NCBI GenBank assembly: GCA_013180625.2
Contig: SNVD02013892.1
Coordinates: forward strand, 682,001 to 746,000
Reading direction: 5' to 3'
Origin: Boswellia sacra
Taxonomy: Eukaryota > Streptophyta > Magnoliopsida > Sapindales > Burseraceae
Length of the DNA: 64,000 bases
Each line of letters begins with the position of its first letter. Position 1 is the stretch's first letter. The translations under genes and the position numbers were made by a program. Under the pieces are notes generated by a model. That model did not search any database, had not been told where the DNA came from, and saw nothing but the letters and a program-made list of their open reading frames with translations. Below, one piece after another: positions 23,565-36,229 of this stretch.

Positions 23565-25378
23565 TCGAATAACCTCAACAATGAAAAAGAAAAGAAAACG
23601 GAAACACCACGCGAATAGTGTGGATTAAGACTCGACTCAAAGAAAGCTGTTGTTTTGTTAAGTGCCGTTTTCTGACCAGACCAGATTCCTCAATCGCCTA
23701 CTCTACAGATTTCACTATTACCCCTTTTTTAATTTTAATTTAATTATTTCATTTTATTAATATTGTATTAATCACATTACTAATTTATAAATATTAATAT
23801 TTATGTTTATTTATTTTTATGATTTTAGACTTTTAGTAATGTATTGTTTTTTTAGATATATATAAATCTGAAATTTAATTGTTTTTAAGTATTAAGATTA
23901 TTATTATTTATAGGTATAATAATTTGAGATAAATTAGAGTCTATGTTGAGTCAAGATTAGGGGTGGCAATTTTTGACACGACCCGTGAACACGACACGAA
24001 CACGACACGAATACGTTACACGATTAATAAATGGGTCGGGTTAGTGTTGAAGGTGTTCAACACGCCAACCCGTTTAATGACACGAATAGTTAAATATATT
24101 TTGTACATTCTTAATATGTTAATTCATTCAATGATATAAATTATTACCTACTTACAATATATATATTATAAAACTGAAATTTTTATACTATAAATAAATT
24201 AATTTGTAAAATAATAAATTATGATAATTTTAATAATATTTTATACTAACAATGGTTTATATTTTAAAAATAATTTTAATTGATTTAAATATAGAGAATA
24301 TAATATATTATATATAACTAAGTTAAATAATTAAGTAAATTATGCGAATTAAATATGACACGATTACGACACGTGGGTAACACGTTTAATAATTGGATGG
24401 GTTTGGGTTTTATGTTTTGACACGAATAATTAAATGGGTCGACACGACACGACACGATTGCCACCCCTAGTCAAGATTAGTATAAGAGGAAATAGAATGA
24501 TTTTGATTGGCATCAATCCTATTCTCGATTTGCAATTTGCATATTGAGATGAGTGGTTTATATTATATTTGTAATATTATGTTGCCAGGGAAGGAGAATA
24601 AGGATTTGGAATATGCTACATTGAGGGTTCACTTTTCTCATTCATGTTATGTTGTTGTCGCCTTTGTGTTGGAATAAAGACAATATAATAATCACTTTTT
24701 AAGAAAGAATATTTTTATTTTTTACTTCCTACATATATGAAAAATATGATATTAAATAAGGTTGGGTTAGGTGTGTGCTCGTGAGACTGATCCACTTTCT
24801 TTCAATGGCGGCCGGTTTGTGACATTGGTTCCGTTGCCCTTTTCGGCTGCTTTAATCCAAAACGTGTGAAATTTGAATAAATTATTGGCAAACCATTTGC
24901 TGGGCAACGAGTCTTCAAGCACCATACCATACTATCACCATGTGTGACATAATTAAAAATTAAGGATAATTAATTTCTATGATTTAATGGTAATTGTAGA
25001 TAACTAAGGATCTCGTCGAGTCACAGGATTGCTACTCTAATATTTAATATTATTACATGAGCATAAAAAAGTATGCTTAATGTTATTATAATGGTTTGGA
25101 ATCTCTAACTTTTGATTTGACTAAAAATTAATGGATTAGTCTAAATGATTAATTGATAAGGGTTGGTTTCCGTTACTTTAGATTGAATCAAAATATTCTT
25201 AAAAGCAAGCAAGAAGCATAGGCACTCCGATGCCAATATTATTATAACCATATAATATAACAAGGAATACTAATTCTACAATCAAATAACTAAGAAACAA
25301 CTTCAACAACGAATAATTGAATATATATAATGTAACCCCTCGCATATCCCAACAAAATTATATTAATTTCTATGCTTA
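23565..25378. other. Intergenic spacer with one TIR element
   Basis: Includes the UKL upstream region and a 510-bp transposable element (23959-24468). The rest, about 24480-25378, is AT-rich without open frames or repeats that I can recognise. Confidence 0.5.
23959..24468. mobile_element. Non-autonomous TIR transposon (MITE), 510 bp, 10-bp target duplication
   Basis: Terminal inverted repeats AGGGGTGGCAAT / ATTGCCACCCCT, flanked by a perfect 10-bp direct repeat AGTCAAGATT (23949-23958 and 24469-24478). Subterminal regions carry inverted clusters of GACACGAC-type repeats. The centre is AT-rich and non-coding. A 9-11-bp target duplication points to the Mutator superfamily, although similar TIR sequences are also seen in hAT-like MITEs. 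Confidence 0.85.
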
Positions 25379-26010
25379 TTAAAGCATATCAACCAAAGTG
25401 ATGGTCAGTGAAGCAACAAGCATGATGAAGGAAGCAAAGGGACGGATACTAATAGCCGCAGAATTTGATGAACCAGTCCATGGTGAAGAGGAAGAGGATG
25501 ATGGGGTTGAAGGGGCGTTGCCAGAAACAACGGTAACCTTGACCTTCATGCCCTGGTCACAATGGCCTAATGTGCCACAAGCGAAGTAACGAGTGCCAGG
25601 CTTGTCCAATTTCACTACATCATTTCCACTGTTCATGGAGTCTAGTGCTGTTCCCAGGTCGCAGTTCTTGTAGGCACTCTCACTCGCTAGTTCAACCACG
25701 CTGTGGAGCCCTGATGTGTACTTGAACACTGTTCACATATATACAATTTTAATTAAGAGTTTTCCAGCTAATTGTTAATTCATACAATAATTTTGTTTAA
25801 TGAATTATGTATATATGTGGAAGAAAAGAGGATTACATACATACCAAGCTGATCGCCAATCTTAAATGTTTGAGCAGAAGCCCATGAATTGTAATCTGCA
25901 GATTCAACCCAACCTTGGCTACCCCCAACCGCATGTTGTGCTGCCGAGGCTTCTTTAGTGAACAATGCACCAACGAGCAACACCAGCAAAACTCTGCACA
26001 TTCTCTCCAT
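25379..26010 (-). CDS. Uclacyanin-type phytocyanin (blue copper protein), 171 aa
   Basis: Two exons, 26010-25845 and 25728-25379, joined in phase. Secreted type I copper protein that is probably GPI-anchored at the plasma membrane. Phytocyanins are thought to act in redox reactions and cell-wall processes. Signal peptide about 1-23 ends at SAA. The plastocyanin-like domain has copper ligands His64, Cys106, His111 and axial Met116 (FACGTLGHCDQGMK) and a disulphide pair Cys78/Cys112. Met rather than Gln as axial ligand favours uclacyanin over stellacyanin. A Ser/Pro-rich linker (APSTPSSSSSS) and a hydrophobic C-terminus (IMLVASLTITLV) fit GPI-anchor addition. The intron position and length are normal for the family. 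No break is seen. Confidence 0.93.
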
Positions 26011-27252
26011 TTTCTTAATGGCTCATAATTGGAATGAGCTTCTCTTCAGCTTAAATAGAGAGTGAAAAACCCAATAGATTCTATCACTAACTTATAGCTA
26101 GTTCTTTCTGTTTTTGAATTATAATTTAAACAATTTTGATGACTTATAATGTACTGTTTCCCAATAAAAAAGGCTAATTTACCATATTGCCCCGGAAGGA
26201 CATTTTGCCAAAATTCCTTCCATCCTAGTAAACATGCATGCTTATTTCATCTAAAATTTATACTAAATAAATACAGTAATGACGTGATACATTTATAAAA
26301 AAAAGTAGGAATGATGTGATATCATTCATCATTAAAAAAAAAAAACATATGTACTTATTTTTTATTAAACCATGAATGATAATTAAGTGTTAATGGAATT
26401 GTGTATCTATTTGTGTAATTGTGAAACATGGTATGGGCATTTTGAGAAAGTGAAAGTATTGTTGTGTTGAGTATATGGATTGCCCACAAAGCAAAACCCA
26501 TTTAAGAGTCGGTGAACTAAGCTTGGCTTTGAAACAAAGGCATCATTGTGATCATTTTCAGTTCAGATGGGGGATACCTTGATGGAACGTTCATAAATTT
26601 TAAATGGGGATTCACAATCAGATTCAGAAGACAACTTCCACAAGTAAAGATATAGTTGGGGTTGAGCTGTCCGTGGGATCATCTCATCATCATTTGGTTA
26701 ATTTGTGTTTGGATCATCTATAAATACACGTCAGTTTTAATAAAGAAAACGACAGAGTTTAATGAGGTAAATAGTCTCTTAACTTGCAATTAGTAATAAT
26801 TATTAGAATTTTTTTTTTTTGACTTTGAGATGAATAGTCTCTTAAGAATACTCTTAACCACAGCTCATTTATTAGTTATGTGTATGCGAAGAGATTTTTG
26901 AGAAGTCAATTAATTTTGCAGTTAAGGTAATTGATAGGTAGAAATTAAACGCCAACGCATATGGGATCCAGAATGACGTAACATTATACTTTCATTGCAT
27001 TTATAAAAGCAGTTTAACATGCATGAGAATACAATCATAACAACTAGAAGTAATTAATAACTCATTAATTAATCCTATAATAATATGTTTGTTACAATAA
27101 TTAATCTCTTAGTTGGAATATTCCACTCAAACTAAATTAGAAATCACTCAACCAAAAAAATCTATATATTAATACATCTGATAATTAAAAATATGCCGAA
27201 TAAGAGACAATACATATAAAATTCATCATCAGTAGCTGCCTCTCCATATCCA
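26011..27252. other. Intergenic spacer
   Basis: Phytocyanin upstream region (a weak TATA-like TATTTAAG near 26052-26060, minus strand) and the 3' flank of lipase A. AT-rich with poly-A and poly-T runs; no gene or transposon identified. Confidence 0.5.
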
Positions 27253-28079
27253 CTAAGGCTGGGCTTTAAAGAATGATATAACCTGATTGTACACTCTATC
27301 CTTGGCATTTACAGCCATTATGAAATCCATATGCCCATAATCTTCAACGAAATGAACCTGAAGCTTGTCTGCATCATGAGTTTTGTTAAGAATATCAATC
27401 AAATGCTCGACATCTTCAACAACAGAAAGCCCATCAACTCCTCCATAGCTCAAAAGGAGAGGATGGTCACGGGGAATGTTGGAGATATTATAAACAGGCG
27501 GTTTGGCTGCCTTATAAGTCATCATATTGTAGAAAAATGACCCATCGTATTTTGCAATCACCTTATCTCGAATAACTGCACGCAATTTTTCTTATTAGTG
27601 CTAGTCATTAAATATAGTTAATGACAAGTTTATTAATATAATTAAAGAAAGACTTACTCTGAGCCATGTGCACTAGATTTTTTATTGATGTTGATTGAGG
27701 CTCATTTCTCAGGGCAAGATCGACGGTGGAAGCATTGAGACAACAATTTTTGCCAGTAAGTACTGTTACATAGTCATAGCAGTTAACTCCAGGAGTAGCG
27801 CAAACCGACCTCAGAAACATCTCTGTCGCTTTCCTACATATTATATATATGATGGGACAACAGCACCATTAATTACTGATAACTTTTAACGAACATTTCA
27901 AGTTGGAACAATTTTGTATGTTTATTATTCTAAACTTAATTGGTCTCAACTATCGAACAAGGTTCACAATGATATATAGGCTTACCCTTTTAGATTGAAC
28001 TCTGCCAAACCAATTAGGCTGCCAAGCTGTGTGTTGGAAAATTTAGCCAAAAAATATTAGTCCAATTTATTAGAAATGA

Positions 28080-28115
<36 letters not shown>

Positions 28116-29823
28116 AAAAATGTAATAGTAATGAAAAAACTACCCACAGACCTCTCCAAGGAAAGTTTTGGCAGCAGCATCAACAAGAATAGTTTTAAGG
28201 TGGCTCATGTAAGCAATTGGACTTAGCAAGACTGTTGATTTCACCTTGTCCACCACTAGTCTTTGGGAGAGAGATACCAAAGCTGTAAGAGTTCCCTGTC
28301 AAATTAGCACGCATGGTTATACATCCACGCATATTTCAGTCAAGATTTGTATATCCAATAATCGACTCTTTATATTTGTGTTTAATTCTCTTAATTAATG
28401 ACATCTGATCAATGTTAAAGTCAACTTTTACTCCAAACAAAACTATATGTTATATGATGATTTAATCTCTCAAAATTTTCTAAAGGTACGTATAGGTATT
28501 ATATTTGTATGGTGCATGGATGCTTAATTGCTCACCAAAGAATGGCCAACGTAATTAACTTTCTGCCCCGTTTGGTTATACACAAATTCAACAAAAGCTG
28601 GTAAATCATAAGCAGCTAGTTCATCCCATGACCAGTTCCAAAACTCCTGCCAGATGTACGTACATGTAACAAAATTAAATCAGAGAAGACAGCACTTAAA
28701 TTCATTTAAGAATTTGACTTAAATTCATTTAGCAGCAAATAATTAACGCTGGATGTGTAAATGAACTATAAGCTCTTATCGATATATATTGAACAACCCG
28801 TACATATACAGAAGTCTAAGTTAATACATTGGAGAGATCAAAACAAGAAACTAATTATTATATACTTATGATTACTGGGTTCGATCCACGTGAGACATTT
28901 TAGGTTTTGACAATTAAATATATGATTTCTGATGAGCGTGAAAATAGCATAAATTAATTTTGCAGATGAAATTCGAAAGATAAAGTAAGACCAAAAAAAA
29001 AAAAGAAAAAGATATAAGGAATATGAACCTTTTGGCTGGGATTAAGAGTGGTATGCTGTCGGCAAAATCTGGTTCCTCTAGTATTAGTAATCCACACGTC
29101 AAAGCCATTATCAGCTAAAATAAATGGTAGATTTTGTTCTGGTTGATTTATAAGCCATGACATTCCATCCTGCACTCATAACAAATTAGCGAATCCTCTT
29201 TCTTTATAGTCACAATTGATGATAAACAAGTTTTTGGCACATATATATTTGATGCAGTTTTATTGGGATTTAGTATATATGCATGTTACCATATGCTAGC
29301 TATGATATGATTAGTAATTTACTTACCATCATGAGCCCATGCTGTAACAAGACCGGCTGCTTCTTAACATCACCACTGGCAACACGTCCTTCCGGAATTC
29401 TTTGCATATTAAGTATATACCCATCTTTGGTTGTCACCTGAAACGACAGACACATATATGCGCACAAAAACTTAATTAATTATATGATCATGCCCATTAA
29501 CTAATAATTATTATAGAATTTACGTTCTCAATTAACTAATTAATTCTATAATTAATACAATCAAGCCTTAATTTCAATTTTCAATTGCATGTAGAATACG
29601 TGCATGCATGGGCTCTTACATAAGTCTCCTGGCATTTGTAGCCTTGTTCAATCACCCAAGAATCGCATAGACCAGTCCCTTGAGAAGTACTCATCATCTC
29701 CACAGGAGCACTGCTTGGGCTAATTGAACCACGGCTGGAGCCATGCCCATTTGCTTGATGGGGCTGGACTGATGAGGCAACTACAACTACAACACAAAAG
29801 CTCAATAAGTCACGGAGAGCCAT
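27253..29823 (-). CDS. Acid lipase family triacylglycerol lipase, copy A, 416 aa
   Basis: Secreted alpha/beta-hydrolase of the gastric/lysosomal acid lipase family (plant triacylglycerol lipase 2 / MPL1-like); hydrolyses acylglycerols or related esters. Eight exons: 29823-29620, 29437-29327, 29169-29029, 28646-28536, 28295-28152, 28026-27986, 27833-27658 and 27575-27253, all GT-AG and in phase. Hydrophobic signal peptide at 1-20. Oxyanion-region HG is in LLQHGLMM. The nucleophile elbow GHSLG spans the exon 4/5 junction, giving Ser188; Asp357 is in GGVDGL and His391 in YGHMDF. NTRGTRF and [15 protein letters not shown] are family signatures. A TATATAAA motif lies near 29890-29883. First of three tandem paralogues in the same orientation. 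Substrate not determinable. Confidence 0.93.
28082..28113. repeat. (TA)n microsatellite in lipase A intron 5
   Basis: About 16 TA dinucleotides in a row inside the intron between the exons at 28152 and 28026. Confidence 0.9.
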
Positions 29824-30431
29824 GTCAACTTGCCTTCAATTCCTTTCCTTATTGGTTGCGAAGATATTGCAGCGAAACGTGATTTATATATTAGAAGAAG
29901 TAAAGACCAAACAGAGTGGCGAAACGAAATAACGTTTTAATTTTGTGATTCTTAATTGACTCGCAAGATTTATGAGCTCAAATTGGGTATCTTAGGTTAG
30001 AGTTCGGTAATTAATTGTATTAATTTAAGATCGCAGTAGCTTTTTTCTTCTTAATTTTAGTCAACAAACTATAGTTATGCAAAAAGGTCATAATAATGTA
30101 ATTAATTTAAGTTTTATGTTACTAAGAACGTTATGAATTGATAACTAACATATGCATAACATAACAATTAAGTATCATATTTTCATATCTCATTTAACAT
30201 GTCATCATAATTCTCACCAATTCAATAAATTAATTTTTGAAAATTTATGTCTCTTTTCATAGCTTTATGATACATCATTTTGTATATAAAGCTTATAGGT
30301 TTAGTATATTTGATATATAAAATGTTTTATAGATTTTCAAACTTAACAAATAATTAATTTGTTAATTCGAGCATTAAAGAAAAAGTTTGCCAAGTTCGAT
30401 GGGGGAAGAAGTTGGACAACTCTTACAAAGT
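29824..30431. promoter_or_regulatory. Lipase A 5' flank up to the first transposon
   Basis: About 600 bp of AT-rich sequence including the TATA motif. The last 70 bp (about 30365-30431) resembles the lipase B upstream region around 57010-57065. At 30432 it is interrupted by a PIF/Harbinger-like element. Confidence 0.55.
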
Positions 30432-30620
30432 TTAGGCTGTGTTCTTTTATGTTTTCAATCCACCATTTTCCGTTTCTAAACTAATAGAATTCGGGGATAC
30501 TTGTGCTTTTATGTTTCTAAATTTCATTTTCATAAAACTCATATATTTTCGTTTCTACCTCTGATTTTGTCCCCAAATATATAAACAGTTTCCCCAAATT
30601 ACCCAAATTACGGATCGTTT

Positions 30621-30956
30621 TTGAGTTTCCTCTCCGCCTCTCCTCTCGCCTCCTCATCTGTCCTCTCCTTCTCCACCGGTGCTCACCTCACAAGCCTAGC
30701 AGCTCCTCTCCTTCTTCCTCGCCATCATCGCCAGCCTCATCGTCATCCCCTTCCCCATCGATGCCTGAGATTCGCACGACCTCACCACTTCCATTGTCAC
30801 CAGAACCGTCACGTTTTTCACTGCCTTCAGCGCCTTCTCCACTTCCATTGTCAACAAACCCGAAGCCTAGCAGTCTCTGACACATTGCTTTCCAAGTACT
30901 CCTACCTGTTTAACTCAAACCCACGGCGATTGGTGGTAGTGGATGCTGCTTGCTAG
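30621..30956 (+). other. Unidentified 111-codon open frame inside the Harbinger-like element
   Basis: Local GC- and pyrimidine-rich island in otherwise AT-rich DNA. Its composition gives Ser/Pro/His-rich translations in all frames. The end (DTLLSKYSYLFNSNPRR) looks more protein-like. It could be captured host sequence or merely the internal part of the element. No function is proposed. Confidence 0.25.
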
Positions 30957-31665
30957 ATATTGGACGGGTTTTTGCTGTGTTGATTTTTTTTTTTTTGTAA
31001 AAAAATGAAGTTGATGGTTGAATTGAGGTGGATTTTGGGTTTCTTTTGAAATTAATTAGTTGAATGGTAGTGTTGTGCTACTGGTTGCAATTAATTTCAT
31101 ATGCAGCGTTTGTGAATGGTTTGGACGGGTTGCGATTAATTTAATTGGTGTGTTTGTGAAAATTAATTGGACGGGTTTCTTTTGTAATAGATTTGCATAA
31201 GAATTCAGATTGATTTTGTGAATATTGAGCATGAATCTTTCACGTTTAATGCCTCTTGGGTTTTTGTCCATATTATACCAGCTAAAATTTTTTAATTTTT
31301 TAATTAACTTAATATCTGTATCAAATTCTTGCATCTTCTATTAACTTGACAAGTCAAAATGTTCAAAATACTAGTTTATTTGAGGTTCTTGTTATCAATT
31401 AATTATCAAAATTTGAGGTTCTTGTTATCAATTAATTATCAATATTAGTAGCACCTAAGCTTTCAAAGTATGTTCTGATGTTGCTGCTATAATTAAATTG
31501 CACTTGGCCTTCTATCAGCCAATCACTTCCCCTAAACGCAAAGTGCCAACATATATAACGGGCACTGGGTAATTTACATCTTTTCATAAAGTTATTAGGA
31601 GCATGGTGGAGATGATGAATGATAATTATAGCGCTGCAAACTAAAATCATACATACACGCACAAG

Positions 31666-32370
31666 TAGGGATGTCAATTCACTTGCCATTTGTTTCAACC
31701 TGCAAATACAAGGCCGTTATAGTTAAATATGATGCAAAAAGGTAAAAAAAACAAAGCTAAAATAAACAACCTGCCAAAACGCTCGACAAAACTCAATGCG
31801 CTCGATAGAGCTTGACATGACTCGACATGTAAGTGTCGAGTGTCGGATGATGAATCATCCGATACTCGATATCTTCGAAAATTGACTGATATCGAGTGTC
31901 GGTTGTGAATCTCGACACTACTCGATATGTAAGTGTCGAGTGTCAGATGACTCGAAAGAGCTCGACACGACTCGACATGTAGGTGTTGAGTGTTGGATGA
32001 CGCATCCGACACCCGATATCTTCGAAAATTGACTGATATCGAGTGTCGGTTGTGAATCTCGACACGACTCAACACTTACATGTCGAGTCGTGTCGAGCTC
32101 TATCGAGAGTGTAGAGCGTTATGGCAGGTTGCTTGTTTTAGCTTTGTTTTTTTGCCTTTTTATATCATATTTAACTATAACGACCTTGTATAGCACGGAT
32201 AATTTTTACATCCTTAGATTGGTATGTTTTTATTGTCGTGAGTTGTTTACCTTAATGTGTTTATTATTGTTGTCGCCATGTACTTGTTGATTTTGTTTGT
32301 TGGTAACTTGATATTATTTGTTGAATTATTGTTTACTTGGAAATTCCGGCGGGTCATTTTGTCATCCCTA
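31666..32370. mobile_element. Probable nested TIR element (hAT-like), about 705 bp
   Basis: Starts TAGGGATGTCAA and ends with the imperfect inverse TTGTCATCCCTA. No convincing target duplication was found, so boundaries and superfamily are tentative. It encloses the GTCGAG-rich repeat at about 31790-32110. Confidence 0.45.
31806..32066. repeat. Two tandem copies of an approximately 150-bp unit rich in GTCGAG/CTCGAC
   Basis: Copy 1 starts near 31806 and copy 2 near 31957. Both contain the stretch GATATCTTCGAAAATTGACT followed by GATATCGAGTGTCGG. Within and just after each copy the ACTCGACATGTAAGTGTCGAG motif is a long imperfect palindrome, so the region can form hairpins. Confidence 0.8.
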
Positions 32371-32887
32371 AACTAAGCACATTTATAGTAAGCACTATAA
32401 AGTGAAGTGAAAAAGAGAAGAAAATACTTAGGTGAAAATATCGTAGGAAGCAAAATGTGATCTTGTTTGTATAATTAAGCATTTGTTATTTGTTAACAAT
32501 ATGTATAATGGGAGCTTGCATTTAGTTTAAAATATTATTTGTTAATAATCCTTTTATTTATACAATTTGTAAGAACAAGTGTTTTGGATTCATTTCCAAA
32601 CGCATTTTATATTTTTGTTTCCAAAATTTGATGTCAATGATTCATTTCCAAACACATATCTTGTTTTTGTTTTCAAAATTTCAGCTCAAGAATTCATTTC
32701 CATACACATATTCTTAAAACCATTTTCAAATTTACATTTTACGAATTCATTTCCAAACGCATATCTTTTACTTAAAATACATTCTATAAATCATAGAAAT
32801 TCATTTTTCAAATCATTTTGAAAACAAAAACACATAATTCAAAAAAGAACACAGTGTTAACGTCCACAGACTACCAAGCAGTATAAA

Positions 32888-32983
32888 AAGCAATCTACTT
32901 TGATTGAATTCAGTGGTGGCAACTGCACCTGCCAGGATCTATACATGTATACCACACTGCAAACCAATATATCTTTATATATA
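32888..32983. repeat. First copy of a duplicated lipase-flank segment (5' portion, split by the Tat element)
   Basis: Matches 45412-45510 nearly base for base (AAGCAATCTACTTTGATTGA onward). Its 3' portion lies beyond the Tat element at 45375-45412. A more diverged homologue lies upstream of lipase B at about 57086-57205. Confidence 0.8.
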
Positions 32984-33361
32984 TATTATGGACATATAAA
33001 ATCGGGCCTTAATTAAATCTAAAAAATAAGCCCATTATTAAATCCCATCATTTGGGCCTATTATTTAGGTTCATAATAACTCCTCTTGATGCCTATATAA
33101 ACTTTTCGAATTTTCACTCAAGGTATGCACATTTTTCTAAACTCTTTCTCTCTCTAAATTTCTTTTGCTTTTGAGAGCTTCTCTCTCAAGGAAATTCTCT
33201 TAGAAAATTTCGGTGTTTCAAAAATTGACTTGGGCGTCAGAGGGTTTTCGCCGACACCACTACTGGCACCCTTGATTCTTTTCTTTATTTTTAGGATTAG
33301 ACCCGATGTGCAACTCAATCTTCAATCGGTTTTTCGACCGTCTGAAAATCGTGCATCAATA
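32984..33361 (+). repeat. 5' LTR of the Tat element
   Basis: About 378 bp, similar throughout to 44996-45374 (ATCGGGCCTTAATTAAAT near the start; CGTGCATCAA at the end). The first bases have drifted from the TG expected. Divergence is clearly higher than in the chromovirus LTR pair, so this insertion is older. Confidence 0.85.
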
Positions 33362-33436
33362 GTTGGCGCCGTCTGTGGGAACAACAATCTAAGCCTCCGT
33401 AGTTGTTACTCCCATCCAAACATAATCACACACATC

Positions 33437-35290
33437 ATGAGTCATGCATTCCAACACTCAACCTCCCAAGAGGTTGACGAAGAAATCGAGGGAGGAGCCC
33501 TTTCCCGACATCGAAGGGTAGTTGATACTATGAGAGCTTTAGTAATATCCTCTGGGATGGCCCTTAACCCCAAGCCACTCTGACTTCAACCTAGGAGACT
33601 GAAGAAAGGCAAGACGCATCGATTGACTACTATAGAGCACGCCATGCAAAATTTTGGTGAACAAATGAACCGTATGGTGACCATGTTCAACCAGGCTTTT
33701 GGACAGAGTACTCAACAGGCTAGAAATGCTGCTGGAAACACCCCCAGGAATGCTATGATAGTAGCTAATGTCCCACCTGATGTCGGTGGACATACTGACT
33801 TGGTTACCCAGACCACTGGATTACCTCTCCAGCAGGTCATTCAACCAAATCTTTCTCATCTTATTGTTCAGGGAGAGGATGATCGCCCAAAGATTCCCCC
33901 TCCTCCACTTGTCATATCTGAACAACGATTGACAGCAGTAGACATTCATCACTCTTTAAACAAAAAGCATCATACAACTGTCAAGCATGGACCAAGAGGA
34001 AGTAATGTTGATCAGCTAGCCTATTCTTATCATGGTCCTTACGCTCCAAGGGGTAACTTCTAGTAAAAAAGAAATCGTCCCAACTCACCACTTAGAAGTA
34101 AGGATCATCGCCCAGATGTTATTCTAATGGATATCTCAGAAGAGGAAATATCAAATAATCATTATGCGGAGTTCAAGCGAGAAATGGATATAAAAATTCA
34201 TAAACTGAAGAAGTTAATTAAGCGTTCAGGAGGACAAGAGGATGGTCAATAGGAGTTACCCTTTGCTGAAGATATTCTTAAGGAAAGATACTCGTATGGA
34301 CTTTAGATGCCACAACTTGAAGTTTACCAAGGGACGACTAACCCCCGAGAGCATTTATACTCTTTTGTTTCTCATATAGAGATATAAGGAGTCTCAGGGG
34401 GAATAATATGTAGAACTTTCTTTCTTACCCTTGGAGGATCAGCTAAGCAATGCTATAGGAGGTTACCATTCTCATCTATCTCTAGCTTTGATGAGCTTGC
34501 TCGTAGTTTTCTCACACACTTTAGCAATATGAAAACGAGAAGTCAACCAGCACAGAGCCTTCTTTCAATTAAGCAGGGTCATGATGAATTGCTCCATGTA
34601 TTTGTGGATAGGTACCAGTGGGAGGTCGCTCGAGTGGATCAATTTCATGATGGTTATGCTATGCAAGGTTTAGTCCAAGGAATCAAAGAGGAGCTCCCTC
34701 TAGCATGAGAATTATATGTTAACCTCCCGTGCACGTACCAAGAAGCATAGGCAAGGGTTTCTAGCCATGCCGATGCAGAGGAAATTTATCAAGTAAATTA
34801 CCCTGAGCAAACTCCGGTGATGCCTAATTCCTCACGTACAGATGGACAATCAAATGACAATCACAGGAGAGAACATCGTGATAGAAATCGGAGGTCAACC
34901 TCAGGCCGACGCTCCGTGCGAGATACATTTAGAAATGATTATCTCTTATTGCAAGGGTCATCCACCCAACCCCACCAAGAGCATCATGATTGACCCTAGG
35001 AAGGGTACCGTACTTTCACACTACTTAACATGCCATAGCAAGATATTTTAAAAGAAATCAAAGATAACGGACTACTGAAAGAACCTGTCCCTCTACGGTC
35101 GAATTCAAGAGCAAGAGATAAGAGCAAGTTTTATCATTTCCACCGAGTTCATGATCATAATACTGCAGATTGCTTTGAACTTAGAAAACAAATTGACGAT
35201 CTTATCAAGGATGGTCAGCTACAAGAATACATTTATCATCCCCCCCCCCCCGAACCATGTAGCAAGAATGACAAAGAGAAAGAACCATTA
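33437..35290 (+). pseudogene. Tat element gag, degenerate
   Basis: Pieces of gag in several frames. An N-terminal part includes MTTIEHAMQNFGEQMNRM (33623 on). A capsid-like region lies at about 34290-34780. A C-terminal part includes FHRVHDHNTADCFELRKQID (about 35140-35200), where a zinc-knuckle-like CxxH-type site sits in related elements. Interrupted by several stops. Confidence 0.7.
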
Positions 35291-35439
35291 GAAGAAGTAG
35301 CCACGATTTTTGGGAGAATAATGGCTAGTCCAAGTGCCCAGGCTCGAAAGCACCTAGTTAGGCAGGCAAGATATGACCTCCCTCGCCATGAAGTCAACTT
35401 GATGGTTTCTTCTACCAATGCTAGGGATCATGACGTTAT

Positions 35440-35820
35440 CTCTTTTTTATTTCAAGATGCTCAGGGTATCCATCATCCTCATTTTGATACCTTGATCCTC
35501 ACAGTAATTGTGGCCAATTAAAGGTTAAAAAGAGTATTGATTGACAATGGAAGCTCAGCTGATATAATGTCATTGGACGTATTTGATCGACGAAGTCTAA
35601 ACCGTAGAGATATGAGAGGCATCCAAACTTCTCTAATGGGATTCGCTGGAGGAAAAGTTATTCCCAAAGGAATAATTTCGTTACTTGTGACCTTGGGAGA
35701 AGGCTCCCTATAGATAACCAAAGATGGTAAATTTTCTTGTGGTAGATCGTCCGGGTGTTTATAATGCCATTCTTGGATGACCATCACTTTATGACTTCAA
35801 AGCAGTAATGGGTGTCTATC
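35440..35820 (+). pseudogene. Tat element aspartic protease, degenerate
   Basis: Retroviral-type protease region with VLIDNGSSADIMSLDVFD (about 35535-35590). The usual Asp-Thr/Ser-Gly active site reads Asp-Asn-Gly. A TAA at 35519-35521 precedes it and a TAG follows in the same frame. Confidence 0.7.
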
Positions 35821-36229
35821 ATCATATCTTAAAGTTTCCAACACCTTTGGGGATAGGAGAAGTTAGAGGTGAACAACGAACCTCTCGAGAATGCTACAAC
35901 ATGGCTTTCAAAGAAAAGGCGTATAAGCTAATGATGATTCGAGGAGAACCTTTCGAGGGGTTGAAAAGTTTGAATCCACGAGATCCTATGAAAGGGGAAG
36001 CTGCAGTTCCAATAGAAGGAATGGATGATGTCCTCATCTATTTGGATAATTTAGAAAAGACAAGGAAGGTAGGTAAGAGTTTTCCTACACCAATCAAAGA
36101 TAGATTGATTGGTTTTCTCTGATAATACAGTGACGTTTTTGCATGGTCTCATGAAGATATACTAGGCCTAGACCCAAGTATAGCTGTTCATCGCCTTAAT
36201 TTTAACCCTCAAGCTCAACCCATTTGACA

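Larger units (their letters stand above)
30435..32856. mobile_element. PIF/Harbinger-like TIR element, 2422 bp, TSD TTA
   Basis: Imperfect terminal inverted repeats GGCTGTGTTCTTTT (left) and CACTGTGTTCTTTT (right, reverse complement), flanked by TTA at 30432-30434 and 32857-32859. The 3-bp TTA duplication is diagnostic for PIF/Harbinger. No transposase frame is visible, so it is non-autonomous. The interior includes a C/T-rich part (30620-30955) with short open frames, and a probable nested element with a GTCGAG-rich tandem repeat. The paralogous B-C spacer has an uninterrupted version of the flank at 57066-57068. Confidence 0.75.

Noticed and set aside
31666..32370. Assigning the nested element firmly to hAT
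   Set aside because: TIRs look hAT-like, but I could not find an 8-bp target duplication, so only a tentative feature is given.
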